Assembly (NCBI RefSeq): GCF_000347775.1
Contig: NZ_APAT01000015.1
Coordinates: 992,001-1,056,000, forward strand
Length of the DNA stretch: 64,000 nucleotides
From: Marinobacter santoriniensis NKSG1
Lineage (GTDB): Bacteria > Pseudomonadota > Gammaproteobacteria > Pseudomonadales > Oleiphilaceae
Direction of reading: 5' to 3'
The notes below the pieces were generated by a model that was not told where the DNA came from, searched no databases, and worked only from the letters and a program-made list of their open reading frames with translations. The translations under genes and the position numbers were made by a program. How positions within the stretch are numbered: position 1 is the first letter of the stretch; each line of letters opens with the position of its first letter. Positions 28,124-36,603 of this stretch are shown piece by piece.

Positions 28124-28456
28124 CTATCCGTCCATGAGCCGATAAGGCCGCTCGAGAGCTGAGCGCACCTCACCCATCGAAAACACCCTCACGAATTCCG
28201 CAAATCGCTGTCCGCCAAACCACAACTGGACTACCGGCAGAGAAAAGATACCACGAGCCGCGCATACTGCCGTGGCAGCTTCCTGGCAATCAATGTACGC
28301 CGTGGTCAGTTTCGGGAACTCATCACTCACGAGCTTTTCCAGTTGAGGCTTGAGGGCCTGGCAGACACCGCAGTGCGGGCCGCCAAAGAGCACAAGCACC
28401 GCCGGGTTCGACTGCAACAGATCCGACAAGGCCTCTTCCGAGCAAATATCGATCAC
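28124..28456 (-). CDS. thioredoxin-family protein
   Basis: 110 aa, standalone thioredoxin fold. Active site CGVC sits in LFGGPHCGVCQALKPQLEKL, then the FPKLTTAYIDC strand and the cis-Pro loop IFSLPVVQLWFGG. No signal peptide, so cytoplasmic. The CGVC dipeptide differs from classic CGPC and changes redox potential. Targets are unknown. Confidence 0.85.
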   Translation of the reverse strand: MIDICSEEALSDLLQSNPAVLVLFGGPHCGVCQALKPQLEKLVSDEFPKLTTAYIDCQEAATAVCAARGIFSLPVVQLWFGGQRFAEFVRVFSMGEVRSALERPYRLMDG

Positions 28457-28602
28457 CGCTACGTCCTCATGAGTCGGATTGATTCAAGCCCTCGCGCCCG
28501 CCGACACCGCTGTCTATTCACACATTGGTGAACTAAATTGGTCTCATGACGGTTCCCGCCCGGGAGGAGGTGCTTATGCGCATCGAGCGAATCGCAGGCT
28601 CC

Positions 28603-29481
28603 CTACATCTCGCTCATCAGCCACTCCTTGAAGGCTTTCATTCCGATGGTCAGCGGACGTTGCTTGCGGTAGACCAGATAGAAGGCCCGATTTGTATCCA
28701 ACTGGATGTCGAAAGGCACCACCAACTTCCCCGATTTAATCTCACGGGACGTCAGGGTGCTATCAGCCAGCGCTACTCCCAGGCCCTCCTGGGCCGCCGC
28801 CGTGGCAAGTTGCCCGCTGGACATCTGTAGGCTGCCCCGGGCGGATATAAAATCCACGCCTGATTGTTGCAGCCAGTTCTCCCACTCCCACTTCCGTTTG
28901 CTGACATAGATCAGAGTGTGTTTGGCCAGGTCTTCAGGCTTTTCCAGCGGCAGCTCACCGTCCAGTAACTGCGGGCTACACACCGGAACCAGCATAACTT
29001 TGCGCAGGAAATGCACTTCAATATCGTCCCATTCACCATTCCCGAAATAGACCGCCATATCGGTACTGGTGCGGTCGAAATCCAGCAGTCCCATGGACGC
29101 GTTAATTTCCAGCTCAATATCCGGGTACAGGGCCTGGAATCGAGCCATGCGTGGCATCAGCCAACGGGTCAGGAAATTGGGGGCAACACTGATCTTGACC
29201 ACGTTGGATTCCTGGTTCGCGGTCAGTCGTTGGGTGGCCATTTCAATCTCATCGAACGCATGCCTGACAGATGAGAGGTATTGCTCGCCTTCAGCGGTCA
29301 ACGTCACCGTTCGCCTGCTTCGATCAAACAGTGAAAGCCCCAAATATTCTTCAAGTGTCTTCACCTGATGACTGACCGCGGATGACGTCACGAAAAGTTC
29401 CTTGCCGGCTGCGGCAAAGCTGCGGTGTCTTGCGGCTGATTCAAATACCCGAAGCGCATTCAGGGGTGGCAGGTGGCGCAT
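28603..29481 (-). CDS. LysR-family regulator, GcvA-like
   Basis: 292 aa. The winged helix-turn-helix at residues 1-60 (LPPLNALRVFESAARHRSFA, LFVTSSAVSHQVKTLEEYLG) is of the GcvA subgroup. The effector-binding domain begins near residue 90 (VKISVAPNFLTRWLMPRMAR). GcvA-like regulators often control amino-acid or glycine metabolism, but no cleavage-system genes lie here. The gene is divergent from the small ORF at 29608; the intervening 126 bp would hold its operator. Confidence 0.9.
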   Translation of the reverse strand: MRHLPPLNALRVFESAARHRSFAAAGKELFVTSSAVSHQVKTLEEYLGLSLFDRSRRTVTLTAEGEQYLSSVRHAFDEIEMATQRLTANQESNVVKISVAPNFLTRWLMPRMARFQALYPDIELEINASMGLLDFDRTSTDMAVYFGNGEWDDIEVHFLRKVMLVPVCSPQLLDGELPLEKPEDLAKHTLIYVSKRKWEWENWLQQSGVDFISARGSLQMSSGQLATAAAQEGLGVALADSTLTSREIKSGKLVVPFDIQLDTNRAFYLVYRKQRPLTIGMKAFKEWLMSEM

Positions 29482-29607
29482 GACTTCGCTCGACTGGTGA
29501 GATTAATTCATCAGTCTGATGAGAAAGGATCGCTTTTTCAAGAGGCTCGCACTCATTACCATAAGCCCTGTAAAAGATACTCACTTATCGAACCAGGACA
29601 CAGCACC

Positions 29608-29781
29608 ATGGATTATCAAGCACCGAAACTGAATGAACACGGCACTATCGACATTGCTTACTACAAAAGGCTAGCGGCGCAGGAACGAAGCGAGTACATC
29701 GCGCAGATGGCAGTGTCACTCAAAGCCAAAATCAAGTCCCTCTTCCACGTGAAGCTGCCGAAACTTTCCACGAGCCATTGA
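29608..29781 (+). CDS. short protein, RSP_7527-like
   Basis: 57 aa from ATG 29608; upstream in-frame codons belong to the LysR intergenic region. The sequence LNEHGTIDIAYYKRLAAQER followed by SEYIAQM resembles the 40-60 aa RSP_7527-like small proteins (IDxxYY...A...R). A basic amphipathic tail (SLKAKIKSLFHVKLPK) follows. Divergence from a LysR gene hints at control by it. The role is unknown. Confidence 0.55.
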   Translation: MDYQAPKLNEHGTIDIAYYKRLAAQERSEYIAQMAVSLKAKIKSLFHVKLPKLSTSH

Positions 29782-29929
29782 TTTGTGATCCGTTTAGCGC
29801 TCAATGACCTTATGTGGTGACTGCCTGCCAATGCCCGAAAGGTGTCTGGCTCATCCAAAAGCCTCCTACGGTTGGGATAATCATCCCCCCCGTATAAACT
29901 GCGCCTGAGCAACCCCAGGAACCAAACCT

Positions 29930-30868
29930 ATGCAAACCATCCTCGGTGCCAGCGGGCAGATCGGGCGGGAACTGGCGCGCAGCCTGAAACGCGACTTTAC
30001 CAGTGACATACGGCTGGTCAGTCGACAGCCGCAGAAAGTGAACGACACCGACCAACTGATCAGCGCCGACCTGCTGAATGCCGATGACGCCTTGCGGGCG
30101 GTTGAGGGCTCAAGCATTGTCTACGTGACCGTGGGTTTGCCAATGGACACCCAGCTCTGGGTTGAGCAATGGCCGATCCTGATGCGCAACATCCTCAATG
30201 CCTGTGAGAGTCACAATGCCAAGCTCGTGTTTTTCGATAATACCTACATGTATCCGCAAACGGCTACGCCGCAGACCGAAGAGACGCCGTTTCAGCCCAA
30301 TGGGGATAAAGGCAAAGTGCGCGAGGCGATCGTCAGAGAACTGATCCAGGCGATGGACGAGGGTCGAGTCGATGCCGTGATCTGCCGCGCCCCGGAGTTC
30401 TACGGCCCCGGGAAAACCCAAAGCATCACCAACGCGACGATCCTCAACAAGCTGAAAGCCGGCAAGAAGCCTACCGTCTTTCTTCGCGACGATACGCTAC
30501 GAAGCCTGATCTACACGCCGGACGCCAGCAGGGCCATGGCGCTGTTGGGCAATACGCCCGACGCCTATGGACAAACCTGGCATCTGCCCTGCGATGACCA
30601 GCGCCTGACCTACCGACAGTTTATTCAGCTAGCGAGTGAGATCTTCCATACCGACAGCCAATACAAGATACTCAAGCGCTGGCAGCTGAAGTTGGCCGGT
30701 TTACTGAATCAGCAAGTCCGGGATGCGGCGGAACTGTTACCTCGCTACGAGGTGGACAACATTTTCGTGTCTGACAAATTCAAAAAGCGCTTTCCGAAGT
30801 TTCGCGTAACAACCTTCCGTGAAGGTTTGACGGTGGTGGGAGAGGAGCCGACCGCCCCACGGACCTAG
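29930..30868 (+). CDS. NAD(P)-dependent epimerase/dehydratase family
   Basis: 312 aa. The N-terminal Rossmann motif is shortened: ILGASGQIGRELARSL (GASGxIG). Other atypical-SDR features are DNTYMYPQ, CRAPEFYGPG and a late LRSLIYTPDASRAMALL. The YxxxK pair is not obvious, so the catalytic class (epimerase, isomerase or a non-catalytic NmrA-like sensor) is open. The N-terminus starts directly at the first beta strand, as in many extended SDRs. Confidence 0.8.
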   Translation: MQTILGASGQIGRELARSLKRDFTSDIRLVSRQPQKVNDTDQLISADLLNADDALRAVEGSSIVYVTVGLPMDTQLWVEQWPILMRNILNACESHNAKLVFFDNTYMYPQTATPQTEETPFQPNGDKGKVREAIVRELIQAMDEGRVDAVICRAPEFYGPGKTQSITNATILNKLKAGKKPTVFLRDDTLRSLIYTPDASRAMALLGNTPDAYGQTWHLPCDDQRLTYRQFIQLASEIFHTDSQYKILKRWQLKLAGLLNQQVRDAAELLPRYEVDNIFVSDKFKKRFPKFRVTTFREGLTVVGEEPTAPRT

Positions 30869-30943
30869 AGGACGGAATTCAAACTGCAATCAGGTGACAT
30901 TGGCAATGCGTGAGACAACCGAGGCGGCGAATCCGGCCGCCGG

Positions 30944-31369
30944 TTGCAGCCGGTACCCTACAGTGAGGAAGGCGCCAGTCGGGAAGTACGCTTTAGCGAG
31001 CGGGAACTCAACGGTATGCTCGCCAATAACACTGATCTGGCTCAGAGACTCGCAGTCGACCTTTCAGACGACCTGCTGAGCGCCGTCCTTCTGGTGCCTC
31101 TTGACAAGGACTTCCCTGTACTCGGCGGCAGAACCCTACGAGTCAATGCCGGTGTGGAACTCTCCTTTGCCAACGGTCGCCCCCTGGTTAAGTTAAAGGG
31201 CGTCAGCCTCATGGGCGTACCCATTCCGAATGTCTGGCTGGGTAACCTCAAGAATGTGGACCTGGTTAACGAGTTCGGCGCCAACCCGGGATTCTGGCAA
31301 TCCTTTGCAGCGGGTGTGGATTATATCCGGGTTGAGGATGGCCGTTTGCTCGTCCGGCTCAAGGAATAG
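30944..31369 (+). pseudogene. 5'-truncated remnant of a membrane-anchored protein
   Basis: The open frame begins after a stop at 30911-30913 and has only TTG 30944 as a start, without a Shine-Dalgarno. The body (FSERELNGMLANNTDLAQRL, LLVPLDKDFPVLGGRTLRV, GVPIPNVWLGNLKNVDLV) looks like a well-folded conserved domain. As recalled, homologues have an N-terminal membrane helix. No such helix is encoded upstream in any frame, so the gene has probably lost its 5' end. Confidence 0.45.
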
Positions 31370-31392
31370 CGCTGGGCCCTCAGAGAAGCCGA

Positions 31393-31416
31393 GAAAATAG
31401 ATCTGTCCCGGTTTTC
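31393..31416 (+). repeat. REP-like repeat
   Basis: Contains GAAAATAGATCTGTCCCGG and TTTTC, the same core as at 25105-25125 and 32351-32375. The GAAAA and TTTTC ends pair. It lies downstream of the truncated gene and at the 3' end of the NnrU-like gene. Confidence 0.6.
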
Positions 31417-31448
31417 CCAGCTAGCCGCGGATGCGCCCAGCTGCCCGA

Positions 31449-32018
31449 TCAGATAGGGGCCACCCCAAAGAGCCACTGGTGCGCCCAGAGCACCATGACG
31501 ACATACAAAGCCAGACCACCCACAACAGCAATGGCATCGTTTGCCTTGCTGGCCGGCAGTGTCGGAATCTGGCGCTGGCTTCTGCGCTTCATGGAAATCC
31601 TGTCAACCACCGCCCATGCCAGGAACGCGCCGAACAACAGCAGGTCTTGCAGCATGCCGTTCACCAACAGGTGAGCAACCGCCCAGAGCTTGACCGCCAC
31701 CAGCGTTGGATGCCCGAGCCTGGCCTTGATCCTGCCCGGAAAATAGGTAGCGAGCAGCAACGGGAAAACCGGCACCAGCAAAAGCATGGCCAGATGCCTG
31801 AGCCAGCCCGGCGACGTGTAGATCACGGTGGGATCCATACGGGCGGCTTCGTAGCCCCAGATAACCAACAAAAGTCCCGCCAGGGAGACCAGCGAATACA
31901 GCCCCTTGAAGACCCACTCCCCCATGGCTGCGTTCAGGCGATCACGCAGTGGCTCATTAACAATAGAAAGCGAATGGACGCCGAGAAACAGAATCAGACC
32001 AGCGATCAGTGTGGTCAT
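31449..32018 (-). CDS. NnrU-family membrane protein
   Basis: 189 aa from ATG 32018 with GGGAG upstream; the longer in-frame extension reads through repeat sequence and is not real. Five to six membrane helices. NnrU signatures: ILFLGVHSLSIV, a WGYEAAR loop, and YFPGRIKARLGHPTLVAVKLWAVAHLLVNG. NnrU relatives were first seen with denitrification genes and resemble isoprenoid/haem-A type methyltransferase membrane folds; the activity is unproven. Confidence 0.85.
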   Translation of the reverse strand: MTTLIAGLILFLGVHSLSIVNEPLRDRLNAAMGEWVFKGLYSLVSLAGLLLVIWGYEAARMDPTVIYTSPGWLRHLAMLLLVPVFPLLLATYFPGRIKARLGHPTLVAVKLWAVAHLLVNGMLQDLLLFGAFLAWAVVDRISMKRRSQRQIPTLPASKANDAIAVVGGLALYVVMVLWAHQWLFGVAPI

Positions 32019-32100
32019 TTGCCAGAACTCCCTGTTACCTGATTGATCGGGCCGCGACCCGACGAAGAACGACGGTTGTACAAAAACGAACTTTGCCAAA

Positions 32101-32142
32101 GGAGTGTCCCCATCTGAACACCGGGACAGATTTATTTTCCAG
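32101..32142 (-). repeat. REP-like palindrome
   Basis: On the minus strand: GAAAATAAATCTGTCCCGG, a short spacer, then GGGGACA. The related arms (GTCCCC and GGGACA) match the copy at 25096. It sits exactly where the transposase-like frame stops resembling its family, so the repeat appears to have replaced the rest of that gene. Confidence 0.6.
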
Positions 32143-32238
32143 ACGCTCGACGAATACCGGCTTTCGGTTATTACCGCGTTGAACAATATCGTGGGGAAAA
32201 CCGGGCACAATCACCCTGGCCTGTATTGGAATTAGCAC
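32136..32238 (-). pseudogene. remnant of REP-associated tyrosine transposase (RAYT)
   Basis: The minus-strand frame from 32238 reads MLIPIQARVIVPGFPHDI then VQRGNNRKPVF. This is the highly conserved N-terminus of RAYT / Y1 transposases (ARxVIPGFPHHIVQRGNNR). Similarity ends after about 34 codons where a REP-like repeat begins; the HUH and catalytic Tyr regions are absent. It is inactive, but it ties the repeats in this region to the enzyme family known to spread such repeats. Confidence 0.7.
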
Positions 32239-32350
32239 CTCCTTGCTTTTAAACCGCAGAATCCGTTCTGTAGGGCGGCAACCAATATAACCGAAGCATA
32301 GAGAAGAATGATAGCGAATCAGACTAACTCTGAACCTTTAAATAGGCTGT

Positions 32351-32375
32351 GACAATAAATCTGGCCCGGTTTTCC
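32351..32375 (+). repeat. REP-like repeat (variant)
   Basis: GACAATAAATCTGGCCCGG then TTTTCC, one base off the TCTGTCCC core. It lies immediately outside the 3' end of hamB and marks the left edge of the AT-rich island. Confidence 0.55.
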
Positions 32376-32390
32376 GCAAAAACTCGCTCA

Positions 32391-34985
32391 CTAATACCCA
32401 GCCTTAATCAAATGCCTTCTAAAAATATTTGGAAGCGCCTCTTTGTTAATTTTCGCAAGTGCTTTTTCAGCAGAAGTATTCATTTTCTTAACCTTGCTAG
32501 AGATCGAGAGGGCTACAGATCTACTTATCCCACAGCTCATCAGCTCTAGAACAACTGGGTCATAGCTCCCCATTTCGAGCATCGAAGGTAGGTTGAGGAT
32601 ATAGGAATTCTTTTCGATTTCTTCTTCGCTGAGGAAATACGAAATCATGTCCGACCAAAGCAATAGGTACTTAACTGCGATAAAAGTTAAGTTTTTACTG
32701 ATATGACCAGTAATTCTCCGAGCGGCCTTATCAACTTCTGACTCACCATGATTCCCTTCACCTATAAGATCAATAATAAAAAATTTATGTTTTTTTCCAG
32801 ACATCCAACGATGAGCATCCCTTACAAGCCTCCCAATGTTAATGTAATTATCTTGGGAAAAGCCATTACTATTAAGCTCGTACTCAATATTGAAAATTGA
32901 GTCAAGCCTTTCAAAAACACTCCACAACTGAAAGTAATAGCTTTTTTCCTGGAAAGCCACATAATCTAGATCACTACCACCTTTAGTCAGGGGCTTCTTG
33001 CTGATCAGCCATTCTCCGATCCCTTGAGACTGAATCGCTTCGAAAAGCTTGTTTTGTAATACGGGATCGATGAATGGGTTTTTGGATATGAGTTCTCGGG
33101 GTATACTCATATTATTGTAAAGAGACTCTAGCTTTTTAGAAAACTGTTCGACGCTCTCAGATTTAATACCTGAATTTGACAGGATCCTATCGAAGTGATT
33201 TCTATCGGTTTTAAATATTGACCTCAAGTATGACAGGTTAGAGTAAATATTCTTATCACCCGTCAAATCCCGAATCTCCGCGCCTGACATATCTGCGATC
33301 AGTGACAATCGCTCCTCATTTTCGTGAAGGAAAAGGTTCGAAGAGGTATCAACGGTTTTATTTACCTCAGCCTCAAGCTTCCTGCTTCCCCATTCATCAT
33401 CAACGATATCAATACAATATATTTCACCATAAAGTTTAGTATTGGCTCTGCCCGCACGACCAAGAAGATTAAGAAAATCAAAGGCAGGCATATCGTCCGA
33501 ATTCACTTTAGGGCTTATGACTATGAGCCTGTCTGCTGGCAAGTTCACCCCCTGCAGCAAAGTAGATGTGCAGATAATGTTCTTGATAATCGACTCTGAA
33601 TAGAGCTCCTCTACTTCTTGCCTTGCAATATCAGGTAGTCCTGCATGGTGATATGCAACTCCAAGCCTGAGAGTTCGTATGAGTGAATAATCTGGATGAA
33701 CTTCTTCAGATAGAAAATCGATAAGATCCTTTACTCTAGAATCGGCAGCTTCAATTATTCTAGGATTTTTTGAGGCAATAACAGGAGCAATTTTGCTTGC
33801 CCATTTCTCTGCAAGATTTTTCTTGGGCGCATAATAAATATTATGATCCTCAGGTGAAAACATATCTGCAATAACTTCGAGCGCCTCCCCTTTGTTTGTT
33901 TTTATCTTGGAGTACAGCGATTTTTTTAGCTTAATTTCACCTGAGATAGTTCTTTCAGTTGGGCTCGATATTTTATACCTGGCTACTTTCTTGCTCGGAA
34001 AAAAGGTAAGTGCCGATCGAACTTGAAAAACTGGAGAGGACATTGTTTGGTGATCAATAATAGAAATGTTACAGATTTTCTTAATGCTGTCAGAGAGCGA
34101 GCTAATGAATGGCCCTGCAACGACCAACTGAGTAGAAGACCAAGCAGAGGTCACTCGATATAAAATATTCTCAAATATGACCCCTCTAGAGCCAGATTCA
34201 ATGTTATGCACTTCATCCATAAATATCAGCTCTGGTGAAGCAACATTTTTATCTTGCAGAAGTTTCAAACATCTCTCTGGGGTTAGCACGTAAATAGTAG
34301 CCAGATCATCTTCTTCATTAGTTATGTATGTCGTATATACATGCGCCTTTTCGTGAAGCTGGCTCTTTAGTACGTTGCTAACCTGGTTTATCAGTGCTTT
34401 TGTGGGCACGATAAAAACTATATTCTTTGCACCACCCTCTACAATCTCCAGAATATATTTTTTAATTATGAAAGACTTTCCTGCCGATGTTGGAGCTGAG
34501 ATAGCTATATTCTCTCCGGAGTTAAGAGAATCCCAGAGCTTTTTCTGAAACTCAGTGAAAAATACCTTAGTATCGTCAGAAAACTCTTGCTCTAATAGCG
34601 CCCTATGTGCCGCGAGCTCAAAATTTAGAAGAGTTCCATATTCGCTGAGAGTGTTTTCTTTATGAAACAGCTTTGGTATATGGCTACTAGTAATCAAATT
34701 TCCAGTTCTTGATTGCAGGATATAGCACGCGCGTTTGTATATTTCATTCTCTTTATCGGTCAGATGCAGTAGAGCCCCAAACGCATTTGCCATATTGCGT
34801 TCTTTGTCATCGTCGCTAAGAGCAGCTATTGAAGCCAGCCAAGTAGCTTTTTTGATCTCTTCTTTGTCAAGATCAACCTGTACGTTATCTGTTACTTTGT
34901 CTTCGAGAAATAGCTTTTCCAATAGCTTATCAAACACTCGAACAAAGTCTTCATGATGTGCTGCCTGAGTATATATTTGCGTCAT
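32391..34985 (-). CDS. hamB: HamB-like helicase of a Hachiman defence system
   Basis: 864 aa superfamily 2 helicase of Ski2-like type. Walker A APTSAGKS (164-171), DEVH box (257-260), AYHHAGLP (444-451), CTSTLLQGVNLPA (472-484), motif VI NLLGRAGR (506-513). A long C-terminal helical part follows. The gene is AT-rich, unlike its flanks. It starts 5 bp after a DUF1837 gene, which is the HamA-HamB arrangement of Hachiman (and the related AbpA-AbpB pair). In that system HamB senses DNA ends or structures and releases HamA nuclease activity. Motifs look intact, so an active system is likely. Confidence 0.85.
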   Translation of the reverse strand: MTQIYTQAAHHEDFVRVFDKLLEKLFLEDKVTDNVQVDLDKEEIKKATWLASIAALSDDDKERNMANAFGALLHLTDKENEIYKRACYILQSRTGNLITSSHIPKLFHKENTLSEYGTLLNFELAAHRALLEQEFSDDTKVFFTEFQKKLWDSLNSGENIAISAPTSAGKSFIIKKYILEIVEGGAKNIVFIVPTKALINQVSNVLKSQLHEKAHVYTTYITNEEDDLATIYVLTPERCLKLLQDKNVASPELIFMDEVHNIESGSRGVIFENILYRVTSAWSSTQLVVAGPFISSLSDSIKKICNISIIDHQTMSSPVFQVRSALTFFPSKKVARYKISSPTERTISGEIKLKKSLYSKIKTNKGEALEVIADMFSPEDHNIYYAPKKNLAEKWASKIAPVIASKNPRIIEAADSRVKDLIDFLSEEVHPDYSLIRTLRLGVAYHHAGLPDIARQEVEELYSESIIKNIICTSTLLQGVNLPADRLIVISPKVNSDDMPAFDFLNLLGRAGRANTKLYGEIYCIDIVDDEWGSRKLEAEVNKTVDTSSNLFLHENEERLSLIADMSGAEIRDLTGDKNIYSNLSYLRSIFKTDRNHFDRILSNSGIKSESVEQFSKKLESLYNNMSIPRELISKNPFIDPVLQNKLFEAIQSQGIGEWLISKKPLTKGGSDLDYVAFQEKSYYFQLWSVFERLDSIFNIEYELNSNGFSQDNYINIGRLVRDAHRWMSGKKHKFFIIDLIGEGNHGESEVDKAARRITGHISKNLTFIAVKYLLLWSDMISYFLSEEEIEKNSYILNLPSMLEMGSYDPVVLELMSCGISRSVALSISSKVKKMNTSAEKALAKINKEALPNIFRRHLIKAGY

Positions 34986-34990
34986 ATTAT

Positions 34991-35938
34991 TTATTTTTCA
35001 CTTGACACATAGTCTATACCGTGAATTTCTCGATAGAGCGCATGTTTGAACTTGGATACATTAGTTAATGGAATTAGAAACGCGTCAATGTACACCTTTC
35101 TGAGCTCTGAGTAGTTATTTAATTTTTCACCGAGAAGTTTTTGTATCTCTTTTGACCTGCTAGTAAGCCAATCGTTGAACATCTGTTCTGCTTCGTCTTT
35201 ATTCTTTGCCTTCTCTTCAATGGTGCTTATTTTGCTTGATTCGAAAACAAGAAGAACAGGATGTGCTTTCACACAGCCTTTGTACTGATCAGTCCCGGGA
35301 GAGAACGCTTGGTAAAGGCTCTCGGCATCATCTAATGATGAAAAATTCTCGGAAATATTTGACCGAGCTATGAACATTTCATGCCCTAGTTGTCCCGAAC
35401 TATAGTTGTCGTAAAACCTATTCAGTGACTCTAGCGCGTCCTCCATGGCTCCAGCAGCTCCTTGGTGAATCTTGGATTCCCCAATCAAAATTGCTAACTC
35501 GTCTTTATAGTCGCCGAAAAAGATACCATCCCCGCCTTTGACTTGATCATTCGTATTTGTGATAAGAGATAGTTTGTGGCTCACGAGAGGTGTCTGGAGA
35601 AATTTTTCTGTCAAAAGGTACAGGAGAAGTTCGCCATACTTCCCATCCATATCTGGATTTGTCTTTCCGAAAAATTTCATTGCCTTTTGGAATGGAACTT
35701 TTCCCTCTTTATGGAAGCTCGCTAGCTGCTTCTCATCGAAAACATAGTGTTCAATTGATGCAGCCAATGACTCTGTTAGAGAGAATATCTCTTGCTGAGT
35801 GCCTGAAAAGTCCAAAGAAAAGAAACGACAGACAGTTTTCTTGTCTTCAAGCACGGAGTGGACCTTGAAATAATCGTCAATCCATGAGTGCTTGCCCGCT
35901 ACGAGGCTTGCCCAATCAATCGCCTTCAATTTATCCAT
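34991..35938 (-). CDS. hamA: HamA-like DUF1837 nuclease of a Hachiman system
   Basis: 315 aa. Residues 100-160 carry the DUF1837 signature: KYGELLLYLLTEKF (Glu103), KGGDGIFFGD (Asp137) and ILIGESKIHQG with an ExK pair (Glu154, Lys156). The E-D-ExK spacing is that of a PD-(D/E)xK-like nuclease. Hachiman HamA is held inactive by HamB and degrades DNA when infection is sensed, giving abortive protection. It is first in a two-gene operon, AT-rich, cytoplasmic. The alternative label AbpA belongs to the same superfamily. Confidence 0.85.
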   Translation of the reverse strand: MDKLKAIDWASLVAGKHSWIDDYFKVHSVLEDKKTVCRFFSLDFSGTQQEIFSLTESLAASIEHYVFDEKQLASFHKEGKVPFQKAMKFFGKTNPDMDGKYGELLLYLLTEKFLQTPLVSHKLSLITNTNDQVKGGDGIFFGDYKDELAILIGESKIHQGAAGAMEDALESLNRFYDNYSSGQLGHEMFIARSNISENFSSLDDAESLYQAFSPGTDQYKGCVKAHPVLLVFESSKISTIEEKAKNKDEAEQMFNDWLTSRSKEIQKLLGEKLNNYSELRKVYIDAFLIPLTNVSKFKHALYREIHGIDYVSSEK

Positions 35939-36063
35939 ATTGATCGCTTTCGATATTTTTGCCTATTGCTCACATCTTGGTAATACTGAACACCTATCAT
36001 CCGGTAGCGGCGCCGGTTTGGAGCCGCGAATCGGCGGAGAATCGGACGCTGCAATACCGTTGG

Positions 36064-36603
36064 CTAAGCACAGTCTCGATTATTCGAAGCCGCAGTGCCA
36101 TTCTTGTGCCATGGACCCCGCACCACTGAAAGCACCTTTTTCTTTCTGCGCTTTGCCACCCACATCAAAATCAGAATAACGGCAACAAGCACCAAAGCAG
36201 ATCCTACCCACAAATATCGCTGCTGATACCATGGTTGAGCTGCTTTGCTCTCTGTAATCTTGGGTTTGATCGCTTCGATAGGTGTGATTTCAGACTGACT
36301 AAAATTTGGCGTCGTTTCGACGGACGCAAGATTCTTTATATCTGAGCGAAGAGTATTAATCTGTTCTTGGAGATTGCCAGCACTCTGGGTGTTTTTTAAT
36401 CCCTCTAAGTCAGACTCGACCTGGGACAATCTTTCCTCCATGGACTGAATAAGAGCCCCTTGCTGCTCTTGCTTCGACTCTAGGGCAATTACACGCTTTG
36501 GAGCAGAATCGAAGAAGTCGAAGTCGAAGGAAAAAAGCAACGTCAACAGGGTTAAGATTGCGATCCATTGCCCCCCCTCGTTGACCGTTTTTATCAGGGT
36601 CAT
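36064..36603 (-). CDS. coiled-coil membrane protein beside the defence pair
   Basis: 179 aa, family not recognised. An N-terminal hydrophobic helix (about 12-30, WIAILTLLTLLFSF) is followed by a coiled coil (about 38-95, with VIALESKQEQQGALIQSMEE and LSQVESDLEGLKN). A Pro-rich linker and a second membrane helix (about 130-150) end in a strongly basic tail RRKKK. A very strong Shine-Dalgarno (AAGGAGGT) precedes ATG 36603. It lies 125 bp upstream of hamA on the same strand with similar AT-rich composition, so it may belong to the same acquired block. Confidence 0.6.
   Translation of the reverse strand: MTLIKTVNEGGQWIAILTLLTLLFSFDFDFFDSAPKRVIALESKQEQQGALIQSMEERLSQVESDLEGLKNTQSAGNLQEQINTLRSDIKNLASVETTPNFSQSEITPIEAIKPKITESKAAQPWYQQRYLWVGSALVLVAVILILMWVAKRRKKKVLSVVRGPWHKNGTAASNNRDCA

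Noticed and set aside
28546..28830. Plus-strand ORF with a strong GGAGGAGGT before ATG 28576
   Set aside because: It is antisense to the conserved C-terminus of the LysR protein and lacks any protein-like motif; the Shine-Dalgarno may be a relic or chance.
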